DNA of 53,776 nucleotides from contig JANLJE010000033.1 in NCBI GenBank assembly GCA_029255645.1, positions 1 to 53,776 on the forward strand, in the 5' to 3' direction. Below, piece by piece: positions 10,030 to 18,400 of the stretch; the first letter of the stretch is position 1, and each line of letters opens with the position of its first letter. The DNA comes from Comamonadaceae bacterium. Its GTDB lineage: Bacteria > Pseudomonadota > Gammaproteobacteria > Burkholderiales > Rhodocyclaceae. The notes under the pieces were generated by a model. That model did no database searches and had not been told where the DNA came from. It saw only the letters and a list, made by a program, of their open reading frames with translations. Position numbers and translations under genes: made by a program.

Positions 10030-10958
10030 CAGAGTTTTTCCGCCGTACGCATCACGGCACTACGGGCCCGTGGATTGGCCATCACTTCTTCTGTCGATGG
10101 CTTGCAAGCCTTGCCCAGCAAACGCAGCGTGGGCCTGGGCAACTGGTCGGCGCGCAAGGGCAGGTCTTTGGGCAGGGCATCGGCCGGCATCGCAGCCTTG
10201 CGCATGAACTGCTTGACGATCCGGTCTTCCAGGGAATGAAAGGAAATCACCACCAGCCGCCCGCCCGGGCGCAGCAACTCCAGCGCCTGCGGCAGGGCTA
10301 GCGCGAGCTCGCCGAGCTCCTGATTGACGTGAATCCGTAGAGCTTGAAAGCTGCGCGTCGCCGGATCCTGACCGAGCTCGCGGGTCCGCACGGTTTCGCG
10401 TACGAGCGTGGCGAATTGACCTGTGGTTGTAATAGGCCGCTCGGCCCGAGTAGCCACAATCTTCTTTGCAATCTGGAAAGCAAACCGTTCTTCGCCATAA
10501 TTTCTGATGACCTCCGTGATGTCTCTTATTTCGGCCCGCGCCAGCCACTCCGCCGCCGTCTCGCCGCAGGAGGTATCCATGCGCATGTCGAGGGGTGCGT
10601 CGTGGCGGAAGCTGAAACCCCTCCCACCTTCGTCCAGCTGGGGACTGGAAACCCCCAGGTCGAACAAGATGCCATCAAAGCCGGAAAAACCGGCCTCCTC
10701 CGCCCCTTCCGACAACTCGGAAAAAGGACGGTGCAACAACGTGAAACGGGAATCGACCAGGGCGCGCCCGGCCTCGATGGCCACCGGGTCCCGGTCCAGG
10801 GCCAGCAAATGCCCGGCCTCGCCCAACTGCGCCAGAATGGCCCGGCTGTGGCCGCCGCGGCCGAAGGTGGCATCCATGTAAGCCCCCCCGGGTTGCACCG
10901 CCAGCGCTTCCACCGCCTCCTGCAGCAGCACCGTGACATGGGCGCCGCCAGCCTTCAC
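10029..10958 (-). CDS. rsmH: RsmH, 16S rRNA m4C1402 N4-methyltransferase
   Basis: SAM-dependent methyltransferase acting on C1402 of 16S rRNA, historically MraW. The 309-residue product begins [19 protein letters not shown] and contains the SAM loop [35 protein letters not shown], and the C-terminal [17 protein letters not shown]. The frame is open further upstream inside mraZ, but the GTG at 10958 overlaps the mraZ stop (GTGA) and yields the standard N-terminus. RsmI, encoded at 13817-14656, modifies the same nucleotide at the ribose, so both C1402 enzymes lie within 5 kb. Confidence 0.97.
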   Translation of the reverse strand: MKAGGAHVTVLLQEAVEALAVQPGGAYMDATFGRGGHSRAILAQLGEAGHLLALDRDPVAIEAGRALVDSRFTLLHRPFSELSEGAEEAGFSGFDGILFDLGVSSPQLDEGGRGFSFRHDAPLDMRMDTSCGETAAEWLARAEIRDITEVIRNYGEERFAFQIAKKIVATRAERPITTTGQFATLVRETVRTRELGQDPATRSFQALRIHVNQELGELALALPQALELLRPGGRLVVISFHSLEDRIVKQFMRKAAMPADALPKDLPLRADQLPRPTLRLLGKACKPSTEEVMANPRARSAVMRTAEKL

Positions 10959-11404
10959 AGGGAAATATCCTCGAAACCCGGGGGCGGCTCGTCGCTTTGC
11001 AGCGCCTCGAAAGCCAGTTCGTTCTGGCGCCGCCAACCGGCATCGCTCCAGATTTCGAAATGACTTCCCATGCCCACCATCCAGATCGTTTTTTCAAGTT
11101 GAGCGTGCTCCCGAAGCTCGGGAGCCACCAGCATCCGTCCGGCCGAATCCATGGATTCGGTCCGGGCATTCCCCACCAGCACCCGCTTCAGGCTCTGGGC
11201 CCGGGCATCGAAGCTGGGGGCTTTCAGAATCTTGTCGCGAATCGGCTCCCAGGCCGACAGGGGATAAAGCAGCAGACAACGCTGGGGATGAGCAGTCAGC
11301 ACCAGGGAGCCTTCGGCCGCGGAGACGAGCGCGTCCCGGTGGCGCGCCGGAATGGCAAGCCGCCCTTTCGCATCCAGACTCAGCGAAACCGCTCCTTCAA
11401 ACAT
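10955..11404 (-). CDS. mraZ: MraZ, transcriptional regulator of the dcw cluster
   Basis: SpoVT/AbrB-fold DNA-binding protein known to repress its own dcw operon and to influence RsmH. The 149-residue product starts [24 protein letters not shown]; the [13 protein letters not shown] motif recurs in a diverged second copy, [14 protein letters not shown], as expected for the two-repeat fold. The ATG at 11404 was chosen over earlier in-frame starts because the family begins at MF(x)G and because upstream codons run through the operator and promoter. It is the first gene of the operon. Confidence 0.97.
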   Translation of the reverse strand: MFEGAVSLSLDAKGRLAIPARHRDALVSAAEGSLVLTAHPQRCLLLYPLSAWEPIRDKILKAPSFDARAQSLKRVLVGNARTESMDSAGRMLVAPELREHAQLEKTIWMVGMGSHFEIWSDAGWRRQNELAFEALQSDEPPPGFEDISL

Positions 11405-11410
11405 GGCCCC

Positions 11411-11450
11411 AAACCCCCCGTTCACCCACTTTACACCACTTCTTCCCACT
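11411..11450 (-). promoter_or_regulatory. MraZ operator, four 10-bp repeats
   Basis: Reading the minus strand, four consecutive 10-mers precede mraZ: AGTGGGAAGA, AGTGGTGTAA, AGTGGGTGAA and a degenerate CGGGGGGTTT. This matches the known MraZ box arrangement of TGGGN repeats at one helical turn. The first repeat overlaps the -10 hexamer of the promoter, consistent with autorepression. The second (GGTG) and fourth repeats are imperfect. Confidence 0.85.
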
Positions 11451-11476
11451 TTACGGCACAGCCTCACCCCCGTCAA
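11448..11476 (-). promoter_or_regulatory. Sigma-70-type promoter of the dcw operon
   Basis: On the minus strand TTGACG (11476-11471) is separated by exactly 17 bases from TAAAGT (11453-11448). This is the best promoter match upstream of mraZ and would start transcription about 40 bases before the ATG. The -10 overlaps the first MraZ repeat by three bases. Confidence 0.65.
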
Positions 11477-11770
11477 CCGCAAGAATCCCGGTTTTTTTAG
11501 CCAAGACAAGGACTTAGCCGCGCTTTCAAATAAAATCGCGGATGAAAATAATCAACCAAATCAATGCATGGGAAGGGGAACTGAAAGTGCTTTATCAGGA
11601 GTGTCGCCGGGTGGGGAAACCCCTCGGCCATTCATGACGCCTGAAAATCCGGAAGGGGGCGCACAGGGCGCGGGGAAGGGGAACGGAAAGGCCGGTCAGA
11701 TCAAATGCAAGCAATGTTCATTGCGTTCTTGTCGCGCATGCACGATCGGGGCGAGCGCCCGGAAATGAAG
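11477..11770. other. Non-coding spacer between mraZ promoter and rnpB
   Basis: No convincing gene is seen on either strand; the plus-strand open frames here overlap the mraZ 5' end or rnpB and have no family resemblance. A short palindrome, GCAATGTTCATTGC (11711-11724), lies in the path of transcription leaving rnpB, but it has no T-tract, so it cannot be called a terminator. Confidence 0.5.
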
Positions 11771-12163
11771 GGGGAGTTGGCCGATAAGCCGGGTTCTGTG
11801 AAGGACTTGCGTCCTTTGGCAGCCATTCCTCTAGGCCCGGCATTGCTGCGGGGCTCAAGCAACCTACCCGGAAGCAGCGCGGGCCACGCCTGATGCTTCC
11901 CTATTTGGTCTTGCTCCGGATGGGGTTTACCTTGCCAGTCCTGTCACCAGTCCTGCGGTGGGCTCTTACCCCGCCGTTTCACCCTTGCCTGATCCCCAGG
12001 CTCACGCGCTGGGGCCATCGGCGGTCTATTCTCTGTTGCACTTTCCGTCGCCTTGGGTCTTGCGACTTATAGCGCCCGGCCGTTAGCCGGCATCCTGCCC
12101 TGTGGAGCCCGGACTTTCCTCCCCCTGCCTTGCGGCAGGCAGCGGCTGCCTTGGCCAACTCCC
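11771..12163 (-). ncRNA. rnpB: RNase P RNA (bacterial class A)
   Basis: Catalytic RNA subunit of RNase P, which matures tRNA 5' ends. On the minus strand the terminal helix P1 pairs GGGAGTTGGCC (5' end, near 12163) with GGCCAACTCCC (near 11771). Conserved blocks visible in order include GGAGGAAAGTCCGGGCTCC, CAACAGAGAATAGACCGCC, GGTAAGGGTGAAACGG, GGTAAACCCCATCCGGAGC, CCAAATAGGG and the 3' AGAACCCGGCTTATCGGCC. These closely follow the E. coli molecule. Ends are placed from P1 and may be off by a few bases. Confidence 0.97.
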
Positions 12164-12170
12164 GGCGCGG

Positions 12171-12176
12171 ATTATA
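12171..12176 (-). promoter_or_regulatory. -10 box of rnpB
   Basis: A perfect TATAAT lies on the minus strand 7 bases before the inferred RNA 5' end, the expected spacing for a -10 hexamer. No good -35 hexamer is seen at 16-18 bases; the region is very GC-rich. Confidence 0.6.
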
Positions 12177-12292
12177 CGCGCCTGGCGGCGATTACCCCGC
12201 GCCGACCGGGGCGAAATTGCCATGCCGCGTTGCAACAGGCCGGGCCGGCATTGCCAGGAGCCCGGGTGGAAAACAAGTTCGGCCGCATCGAA

Positions 12293-12727
12293 TCATCGGG
12301 ATCCGGCAGCCGCCTCTTCGGGCCTGGCCGCCGGGGTGAACGTAAACACCCCGTTCTTCACGGCGAAGGTCCCCAGGTGGACGCCGATACCTCCCGGCGG
12401 TTCCTCGGTCAGCGGGGCAAAACCCAGGCAGGTACGGGTTTCCGTGACATACCGGTTCTTGCCGACCGCGAGGATGAAGGTTCCCGGCCCAGGCTGCCAA
12501 AGTTCGACGGGGGTCGAAAGATCGGCTTCCTGCAGCGTGTGCTTGCGCTGGCAATCGGGCATGCGCGCCACCACCACCGCCAGCTTCACCTGCTTCTTCC
12601 AGAACAGGTTCTGTTCCCGCACCACGGTGAGGGCATGCCGGGAACCATCGATCCGGTAAGCCGCCCCATCGTTGATGCACCCCGTCAGCAGGGGCAGCAG
12701 GGCGAAGGGCAAAATGCGGCGCAACAT
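12293..12727 (-). CDS. Small lipoprotein of unknown function
   Basis: A 144-residue protein starting MLRRILPFALLPLLTGC, a short lipoprotein signal peptide with lipobox LLTGC. It should be lipidated at Cys17 and exported. The mature part has no motif I recognise; it has two further cysteines (MPDCQRK and TRTCLGF) that could form a disulfide. The ATG at 12727 was preferred because GAGGAG sits six bases upstream, while the in-frame ATG at 12733 directly abuts that site. It lies 23 bases downstream of pyrC on the same strand and may share its transcript. Confidence 0.8.
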   Translation of the reverse strand: MLRRILPFALLPLLTGCINDGAAYRIDGSRHALTVVREQNLFWKKQVKLAVVVARMPDCQRKHTLQEADLSTPVELWQPGPGTFILAVGKNRYVTETRTCLGFAPLTEEPPGGIGVHLGTFAVKNGVFTFTPAARPEEAAAGSR

Positions 12728-12750
12728 GGTCATCTCCTCGGTAACATGGA

Positions 12751-13785
12751 TCAAGCCAGCAGTTTCCAGCCCAGCTGCTCCCCGGCCCGCAGGGGTACCA
12801 GGGTTTCGCCGGGAAGATAGGGGTAGGCTTCGGGCACGGCCAGGACTTCCTGGCTCAGGGTCACCGTCCCGGCATTGCGGGGCAAGCCATAGAATGCGGG
12901 CCCATGGAAGCTGGCAAAGGCTTCCAGCTTGTCCAGGGCACCGGCCGCTTCAAAAGCCTCGGCATACAGCTCCAGGGCCCCATAGGCGGTGTAACAACCG
13001 GCACAGCCACAGGCCGCTTCCTTGGCGCTCCTGGCATGGGGGGCGGAATCGGTGCCCAGGAAAAACCTGGAACTGCCGGAGGTGGCTGCCCGCACCAGGG
13101 CCTGGCGGTGGGTTTCCCGCTTCAGCACCGGCAGGCAGTACCAGTGGGGCCGCACGCCGCCCTGGAAGAGGGCATTGCGGTTGTAGAGCAGGTGGTGGGC
13201 AGTGAGGGTGGCCGCCACATTCGGACCGGCTTCCAGCACGAACTGGACGGCATCCTGGGTGGTGATGTGCTCCATCACCAGCTTCAACTCGGGAAAGCGC
13301 TGCAGCAAAGGCAGCAGCACCGTGTCGATGAAAACCTTTTCCCGGTCGAACAGGTCCACCGCCGGATCGGTCACTTCACCATGCACCAGCAGGGGTAGCC
13401 CCAGGCGTTCCATTTCGGCCAGGGTGTCGTAGGCGGCCTCGATCCGGGTCAGACCTGCGTCGGAATGGGTGGTGGCACCGGCCGGGTACAGCTTCACGGC
13501 CTTGACGAAACCACAGGCCACGGCCCGGGCAATTTCGGCCGGCGGCGTGTCGTCGGTCAGATACAGGGTCATCAGGGGCTCGAAGCTCAGGCCGGCAGGC
13601 AGGGCGGCCAGGATGCGCTGACGGTAGGCATCCGCCCGCTCCACCGTGGTCACCGGCGGCTTCAGATTGGGCATGACGATGGCCCGGGCAAACTGGCGTG
13701 CGGTATGGGGCAGAACGGCGGACAGGGCGGCGCCGTCGCGCAGGTGCAGGTGCCAGTCGTCGGGGCGGGTAATCGTGATCTGCAT
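12751..13785 (-). CDS. pyrC: Dihydroorotase, class II (PyrC)
   Basis: Zinc enzyme that cyclises carbamoyl-aspartate to dihydroorotate in pyrimidine biosynthesis. The 344-residue product begins [19 protein letters not shown], with the metal-binding HxH (HLH) intact, and contains [15 protein letters not shown], whose first Lys is the family's carboxylated metal bridge. HGEVTD, the EHITT motif and GTDSAPH near the C-terminus complete the metal and substrate sites. Length and motifs match the E. coli PyrC type. It is the active partner expected because the second dihydroorotase-like protein here (34267-35520) lacks metal ligands. Confidence 0.97.
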   Translation of the reverse strand: MQITITRPDDWHLHLRDGAALSAVLPHTARQFARAIVMPNLKPPVTTVERADAYRQRILAALPAGLSFEPLMTLYLTDDTPPAEIARAVACGFVKAVKLYPAGATTHSDAGLTRIEAAYDTLAEMERLGLPLLVHGEVTDPAVDLFDREKVFIDTVLLPLLQRFPELKLVMEHITTQDAVQFVLEAGPNVAATLTAHHLLYNRNALFQGGVRPHWYCLPVLKRETHRQALVRAATSGSSRFFLGTDSAPHARSAKEAACGCAGCYTAYGALELYAEAFEAAGALDKLEAFASFHGPAFYGLPRNAGTVTLSQEVLAVPEAYPYLPGETLVPLRAGEQLGWKLLA

Positions 13786-13816
13786 GAGAATCTCCCGGTG
13801 GAGCGGTTTGCTGATT

Positions 13817-14656
13817 CTAGCCCTTCAGGGCCAGGGCCCGCTCATAGAGCGCGTTCTTGCTGCCGCCGCTGATGGCCGCGGCAAGCTTGGCGGCCTGTTT
13901 CACGGGCAGGTTTTCGGCCAGCAGCAGTTTCAGCACCCGTTCGGCCTCCCCGTCATCCCGGCCCTGGGGGCAACCGGACACCAGCAGCACGAATTCGCCT
14001 TTTTGCTGATTGGGATCGGCCTCCATCCAGGCCAGCGCCTCCCCCAGCGGCAGGCGCTGGATGGTCTCGAACAGCTTGGTCAGCTCCCGGGCCATGACCA
14101 GGGTGCGCTCCGCGCCCAGTACCGCCGCCAGGTCGGCAACGGTTTCCAGCACCCGGTGCGGCGCTTCGTAGAACACCAGGGTGTAGGGCAGTTCCAGCAG
14201 GCTTTCCAGCACCTTGCGGCGTTGGCCGGACTTGGAGGGCAGGAAGCCATAGAACAGCCAGTGGTCGTCTTCCAGCCCTGCCGCCGAGAGGGCGGTGGTG
14301 GCGGCGCAGGGGCCGGGCAAGGGAATCACCCTGCCCCCCGCCTCCCGGACCCGGGCAACGATGCGGGCGCCGGGATCGGAAATGGCGGGCGTGCCGGCAT
14401 CGGAAACCAGGGCCACCGCCTCCCCCGCCGCCAGCTTGGCGAGGATCGACCCGGCAGCGCCGGCTTCGTTGTGTTCATGGGCGGCCAGCAGCCGGGCCGG
14501 AGACCCCAGGTGTTGCAGCAGGGGGGCCGTGTGACGGGTGTCTTCGGCGGCCACCCAGGCGACGCTGCACAGGACCTCCCGGGCCCGCTCGCTGATGTCC
14601 TTGAGATTCCCCAGGGGAGTCGGCACCACATACAATGGCGACAATTGTTTTGTCAT
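13817..14656 (-). CDS. rsmI: RsmI, 16S rRNA 2'-O-methyltransferase (C1402)
   Basis: SAM-dependent methyltransferase of the tetrapyrrole-methylase fold that adds the 2'-O-methyl group to C1402 of 16S rRNA. The product has 279 residues. Motifs are [60 protein letters not shown] and FYEAPHRV. It is divergent from yraN with only 11 bases between the start codons, so each promoter must lie within the other gene. pyrC follows on the same strand 31 bases downstream. Confidence 0.96.
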   Translation of the reverse strand: MTKQLSPLYVVPTPLGNLKDISERAREVLCSVAWVAAEDTRHTAPLLQHLGSPARLLAAHEHNEAGAAGSILAKLAAGEAVALVSDAGTPAISDPGARIVARVREAGGRVIPLPGPCAATTALSAAGLEDDHWLFYGFLPSKSGQRRKVLESLLELPYTLVFYEAPHRVLETVADLAAVLGAERTLVMARELTKLFETIQRLPLGEALAWMEADPNQQKGEFVLLVSGCPQGRDDGEAERVLKLLLAENLPVKQAAKLAAAISGGSKNALYERALALKG

Positions 14657-14667
14657 GAAAGCTCGCT

Positions 14668-15030
14668 ATGGCAGGTGCGGACAAAGATACCACGGACGGA
14701 GCCCGGGCCGAGGCGCTGGCGGCAGCCTACCTCGAAGCCCGGGGGCTGCGGCTGCTGGCGCGCAATTTCCGGGTCAAGGGCGGCGAGATCGACCTGGTCT
14801 GTCAGGAGGGGGACACCACCGTCTTCGTGGAAGTGCGCTTGCGCCGCAATCCCCGCTTCGGTGGTGCCGCGGCCAGCATCACCGCGGCCAAGCTGCAACG
14901 CCTCATCCTGGCGGCCCGGCACTGGCTGTCCCGGCACGGGGAGGGCCCCTGCCGCTTCGACTGCATACTCCTGGACCGGGTCGAAACCCATGCGATCGAA
15001 TGGCTCAAAGATGCCTTCACGGCGGATTGA
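14668..15030 (+). CDS. yraN: YraN / UPF0102 endonuclease-fold protein
   Basis: A 120-residue protein of the UPF0102 family, which has a PD-(D/E)xK-type nuclease fold but no firmly assigned role. The core is GARAEALAAAYLEARGLRLLARNFRVKGGEIDLV followed by FVEVRLR; the catalytic-motif lysine position is Arg, a variation seen in the family. In E. coli rsmI and yraN are separated by lpoA, which is absent here. The stop lies 20 bases inside the next gene. Confidence 0.9.
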   Translation: MAGADKDTTDGARAEALAAAYLEARGLRLLARNFRVKGGEIDLVCQEGDTTVFVEVRLRRNPRFGGAAASITAAKLQRLILAARHWLSRHGEGPCRFDCILLDRVETHAIEWLKDAFTAD

Positions 15031-15391
15031 GCTGGGGCTCCTGCTGCTGGTCAGCGGGATCGGCCTGCTCCAGGCTCAGGAACGCATCCGCATCCTGGTG
15101 CAATCCTCCCCCCTGGCAGGCAGCCAGTTCCACGCCCTGACGACCCTGCGTCCCCAACTCCAGGTCGGCGACCGCCTGGACCTGGTGCGGGAGCGGGACA
15201 ATCCCCATGACCCCCTCGCCATCCGGGTGGAATGGCAAGGGCACAAGCTGGGTTACGTACCGCGCAAGGAAAACCGGGCCGTCGCCGAGGCACTGGATCG
15301 CGGCGAGGTCCTCGAGGCCCGCATTTCCAGGCTGAAGGCAGACCCCAACCCCTGGAAACGCCTGGAGTTCGAAATCCTGATGGAACTCTGA
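15011..15391 (+). CDS. Exported HIRAN-domain protein
   Basis: A 126-residue protein starting [23 protein letters not shown], a good Sec signal peptide cleaved probably after AQA or LQA. The rest matches the HIRAN domain: [46 protein letters not shown] is the characteristic RDNPHDPxAI...LGYVP pattern. HIRAN is best known as a DNA-end-binding module fused to helicases; here it stands alone and appears exported, so that role is unlikely to apply. The ATG overlaps the yraN end by 20 bases. Confidence 0.8.
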   Translation: MPSRRIELGLLLLVSGIGLLQAQERIRILVQSSPLAGSQFHALTTLRPQLQVGDRLDLVRERDNPHDPLAIRVEWQGHKLGYVPRKENRAVAEALDRGEVLEARISRLKADPNPWKRLEFEILMEL

Positions 15392-15400
15392 TGCTAGAAT
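15392..15400 (+). promoter_or_regulatory. Candidate extended -10 promoter for diaA
   Basis: TGCTAGAAT directly after the HIRAN gene fits an extended -10 (TGn plus TAGAAT) 39 bases before the diaA start. No clear -35 is visible. Weak evidence only. Confidence 0.3.
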
Positions 15401-15438
15401 TCCCCACCACAAATGACCACCAAGCCCCAGAGAACACA

Positions 15439-16032
15439 ATGGATTTGATCGCCCGCGTCAGCCAGCATTTCGAAGACAGCGCCCGCACCCAGCAGGAAAC
15501 CGTGGAATTACTGGCCGCGCCCCTGGCCGCCGCCATCGAGACCATGACCCATTCCCTGCTCAACGACGGCAAGATCCTCGCCTGCGGCAACGGCGGCTCT
15601 GCTGCCGATGCCCAGCATTTCGCAGCCGAGCTGGTGGGCCGCTTCGAGGTGGAGCGCCAGGAACTGGCCGCCATCGCCCTGACCACAGATTCTTCCATCC
15701 TCACTGCCGTCGGCAACGACTACAGTTTCAGACACATCTTTTCCCGCCAGGTGCGGGCCCTGGGCCGTCCCGGGGATGTGCTGCTGGCCATCTCCACCTC
15801 GGGCAATTCCGGCAATGTGGTGGAAGCCATCCGCGCCGCCCATGAGCAGGACATGAAGGTGATTGCCTTCACCGGCCGGGACGGCGGCGAAATCGGCCAC
15901 CTGCTGCAGGAGGAGGACATCCACCTGTGCGTCCCCGTGCCCCGCACGGCGCGCATCCAGGAAGTGCATCTCTTGATGATTCACTGTTTATGCGACGGCA
16001 TCGACAGCCTGTTGATAGGAGTAGAGGAATGA
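15439..16032 (+). CDS. diaA: DiaA/GmhA-type SIS-domain protein
   Basis: A 197-residue sugar-isomerase (SIS) domain protein. Seen: [40 protein letters not shown] and [17 protein letters not shown], the phosphosugar-binding core, and [17 protein letters not shown]. DiaA binds DnaA and promotes orderly initiation; GmhA, its close relative, is phosphoheptose isomerase. The position between yraN and a dolP-like lipoprotein favours DiaA, but isomerase activity cannot be excluded from sequence alone. The frame is open upstream; the ATG at 15439 gives the family N-terminus [15 protein letters not shown]. Confidence 0.88.
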   Translation: MDLIARVSQHFEDSARTQQETVELLAAPLAAAIETMTHSLLNDGKILACGNGGSAADAQHFAAELVGRFEVERQELAAIALTTDSSILTAVGNDYSFRHIFSRQVRALGRPGDVLLAISTSGNSGNVVEAIRAAHEQDMKVIAFTGRDGGEIGHLLQEEDIHLCVPVPRTARIQEVHLLMIHCLCDGIDSLLIGVEE

Positions 16033-16694
16033 AGCCCAAGCACCACCCCAGCCGCCGGTCCCTGCTCGGACTCATGAGCCTGAGCCTCGCCCTGCCCGCC
16101 CTGCAAGGCTGTTTCGGCGTGGCCGTGGCCGGCGCCACCGCAGGCGCCCTGGCCGCCTCCGACCGCCGCTCGCTCGGCGTCCAGACCGACGATGAATCCA
16201 TTGAACTCAAGGCCAGCAGCCGGCTCAGCAAGGAAATCCAGGACCGCGCCCACATCAATTTCACGAGCTACAACCGCCGCGTGCTGATCACCGGCGAGGT
16301 GCCCGACGAAGCCACCAAGGCAAAGGTGGCCGAAGAAGTGAGCCGCATCGAAAATGTGCAGGGGGTCTGGAACGAACTGGTGGTAGCCGGCAACAGCAGC
16401 CTCGGTGCCCGCAGCAATGATGCCTACATCACCTCCAAGGTCAAGGCCCGCTTCATCGACGCCAACCAGTTCGCGGCCAATCACGTGAAGGTGGTCACCG
16501 AAGCCGGCAATGTGTTCTTGCTCGGCATCGTCACGGACCGGGAAGCCAAGGCCGCCATCCAGGTAGCCCGCAATACCGAAGGGGTACAAAAGGTCATCAA
16601 TGTGATGCAGATCATCAGCGATGAGGAAGCCCGGCGCATCGACGCCAGCCTCGCCAACTCCGCCTCTTCCACGGCCACCTCCAGCCAGCGCTGA
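16029..16694 (+). CDS. dolP: DolP (YraP)-like double-BON outer-membrane lipoprotein
   Basis: A 221-residue lipoprotein with a signal peptide ending in lipobox ALQGC (Cys28) and two BON domains, roughly residues 65-135 and 140-208 (the second contains [34 protein letters not shown]). DolP supports outer-membrane integrity and division-site function in E. coli. The ATG overlaps the diaA stop (ATGA). A Ser/Thr/Ala-rich tail follows the second BON domain. Confidence 0.92.
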   Translation: MKPKHHPSRRSLLGLMSLSLALPALQGCFGVAVAGATAGALAASDRRSLGVQTDDESIELKASSRLSKEIQDRAHINFTSYNRRVLITGEVPDEATKAKVAEEVSRIENVQGVWNELVVAGNSSLGARSNDAYITSKVKARFIDANQFAANHVKVVTEAGNVFLLGIVTDREAKAAIQVARNTEGVQKVINVMQIISDEEARRIDASLANSASSTATSSQR

Positions 16695-16705
16695 GCGCGT
16701 CCTCC

Positions 16706-18364
16706 ATGGCGGCCGATCCCCTCGCCGCCCTGCCCGAAGGCTTGCCCGGTGGCTTGCTCGGTGGTGTGGGACTCTTTCTGCTGGGCATGCACCTGCTCAC
16801 GGAAGGCCTCAAACTCGCCGCCGGCCGCGCCCTGGAAGACCTGCTGGAGGATTGGACCTCAAGCCGCCTGCGGGGCTTGTGCACCGGCTTTCTCATCACC
16901 TCCCTGGTGCAGTCCTCCACTGCGGTCACCATCGCCACCATCGGCTTCGTCAATTCGGGGCTGTTGACCCTGCGCAATTCGCTCTGGGTGATTTACGGCT
17001 CCAACCTCGGCTCCACCATGAATGCCTGGCTGGTGGCGGCGCTGGGGTTCAACTTCAAGATCGACGCCCTGGCCTTGCCCTGCATCGGCATGGGCACCAT
17101 CCTGATGCTGGTGGCCCGCGGCATACGCAGTCGGGCCCTGGGGCAGGCCCTGGCAGGTTTCGGCATCCTCTTTCTGGGCATCGATGTGCTCAAGGATGCT
17201 TTTTCCGGTCTGGGCGAACAGGCCGCGCTCGAAAGTTTCGTCCGCCCCGGTATTTCGGGCTACCTGATCCTGGTCGGAATTGGCACCCTGATCACCGTCT
17301 TGATGCAGACCTCGGGGGCAGTCATCGCCCTCATCATCACTGCCGCACAGGGCGGCCTGATGAGCATCGAAGCCGCTTGCGCGATGGTGATCGGCACCAA
17401 TATCGGCACCACCTCCACCGCCATTCTTGCTGCCCTGAGCGCCACGGCCAATGCCCGGCGCGTCGCCGCTGCCCACATGATATTCAATATCGTCACCGGC
17501 CTCGTGGCGCTCATCCTGCTCCCGCTGCTGATCACCTTTCTCAGTGAGATCCAGACTTTTACCGCGCAGCCGTTCACGCCTGCCGTGATGGTGGCGGCCT
17601 TTCACTCCACCTTCAATCTGCTCGGGGTGGCCCTGATGGTGCCGCTGGACCCCTGGCTGACCCGCGCCCTGGCCCAGCGCTTTCGCAGCCATCACGAAGA
17701 AGCCTCCAAACCCCGCTATCTGGACCGCAACATTCTCAGCGTTCCCGATCTGGCCCTGCGCGCCCTGCGTCTCGAACTGGCGCATACCCAGAGCCTCGCG
17801 GCCGCCTGTCTGCATCAGGCCGCCCTGCCGCATCCCGACACGGCCCTGATTGCCCGCCAGCGGGATACCCTCAACACGCTGTCCAGGGCTGTCACCGACT
17901 ATATTCACCACATCAGTGCCGCCACCTTGCCCGCCACCCTGGTCGAAGCCTTGGCCCGGAGTCTGCGTGTGCTGCGCTACCAGCAGACCGCCTGCGACCT
18001 GGCCCAGCATGGCGCGGCCCTGGCCGCAGAAGGCGGCTGTGCGGCTGAAGCCCAGCACTTTCAGGAAGCCTTGCAAGCGCTCTGCCTGGCCTGCGACGGG
18101 AACCGGGGCGACTTTAGCCGCACCGGCATGGAAATGGCGCTGGAGGCGACGGAAGCGCGTTATGCCACCCTCAAGGAAGCCCTGCTGGTGGCCGGGGCTG
18201 CCGGACAACTGGATATTCGCGCCATGGAAAACTGGCTGCAGCAGGGCAGCCACTACCGCCGCGCCGCCGAGCAACTGGTCAAGGCCCAGCGCCACCTGCT
18301 CTCCCTGGAAATTCCCGACCACCTGCCCCTCCCGGAAGACGGGCTGGCAACCCCCGACAACTGA
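16706..18364 (+). CDS. Na+/phosphate cotransporter with PhoU-like tail (NptA/YjbB family)
   Basis: A 552-residue membrane protein of the Na/Pi-cotransporter II family. The two inverted family repeats carry their signature glutamine motifs: LVQSSTAVTIATIGFVNSG (near residue 70) and MQTSGAVIALIITAAQGG (near residue 200), followed by VIGTNIGTTSTAI. Hydrophobic segments end around residue 310; the remaining 230 residues are helical and soluble, resembling the PhoU-like domain of YjbB. In E. coli YjbB exports phosphate; transport direction here is not established. It lies 11 bases after dolP and probably ends this transcript. Confidence 0.9.
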   Translation: MAADPLAALPEGLPGGLLGGVGLFLLGMHLLTEGLKLAAGRALEDLLEDWTSSRLRGLCTGFLITSLVQSSTAVTIATIGFVNSGLLTLRNSLWVIYGSNLGSTMNAWLVAALGFNFKIDALALPCIGMGTILMLVARGIRSRALGQALAGFGILFLGIDVLKDAFSGLGEQAALESFVRPGISGYLILVGIGTLITVLMQTSGAVIALIITAAQGGLMSIEAACAMVIGTNIGTTSTAILAALSATANARRVAAAHMIFNIVTGLVALILLPLLITFLSEIQTFTAQPFTPAVMVAAFHSTFNLLGVALMVPLDPWLTRALAQRFRSHHEEASKPRYLDRNILSVPDLALRALRLELAHTQSLAAACLHQAALPHPDTALIARQRDTLNTLSRAVTDYIHHISAATLPATLVEALARSLRVLRYQQTACDLAQHGAALAAEGGCAAEAQHFQEALQALCLACDGNRGDFSRTGMEMALEATEARYATLKEALLVAGAAGQLDIRAMENWLQQGSHYRRAAEQLVKAQRHLLSLEIPDHLPLPEDGLATPDN

Positions 18365-18400
18365 ACCGGCCCGCCAGAAAGACGGCAGGCAGCGGTTCAG
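18361..18400. terminator. Candidate convergent hairpin between two gene ends
   Basis: CTGAACCG (18361-18368) and CGGTTCAG (18393-18400) are perfect inverted repeats, with a second imperfect stem inside. The structure includes both stop codons of the convergent cotransporter and GGDEF-EAL genes. It has no T-tract, so it may only be a stabilising 3' structure. Confidence 0.35.

Noticed and set aside
11705-11893. Short plus-strand open frame near rnpB
   Set aside because: Its 3' half overlaps the RNase P RNA, and it has no ribosome site.
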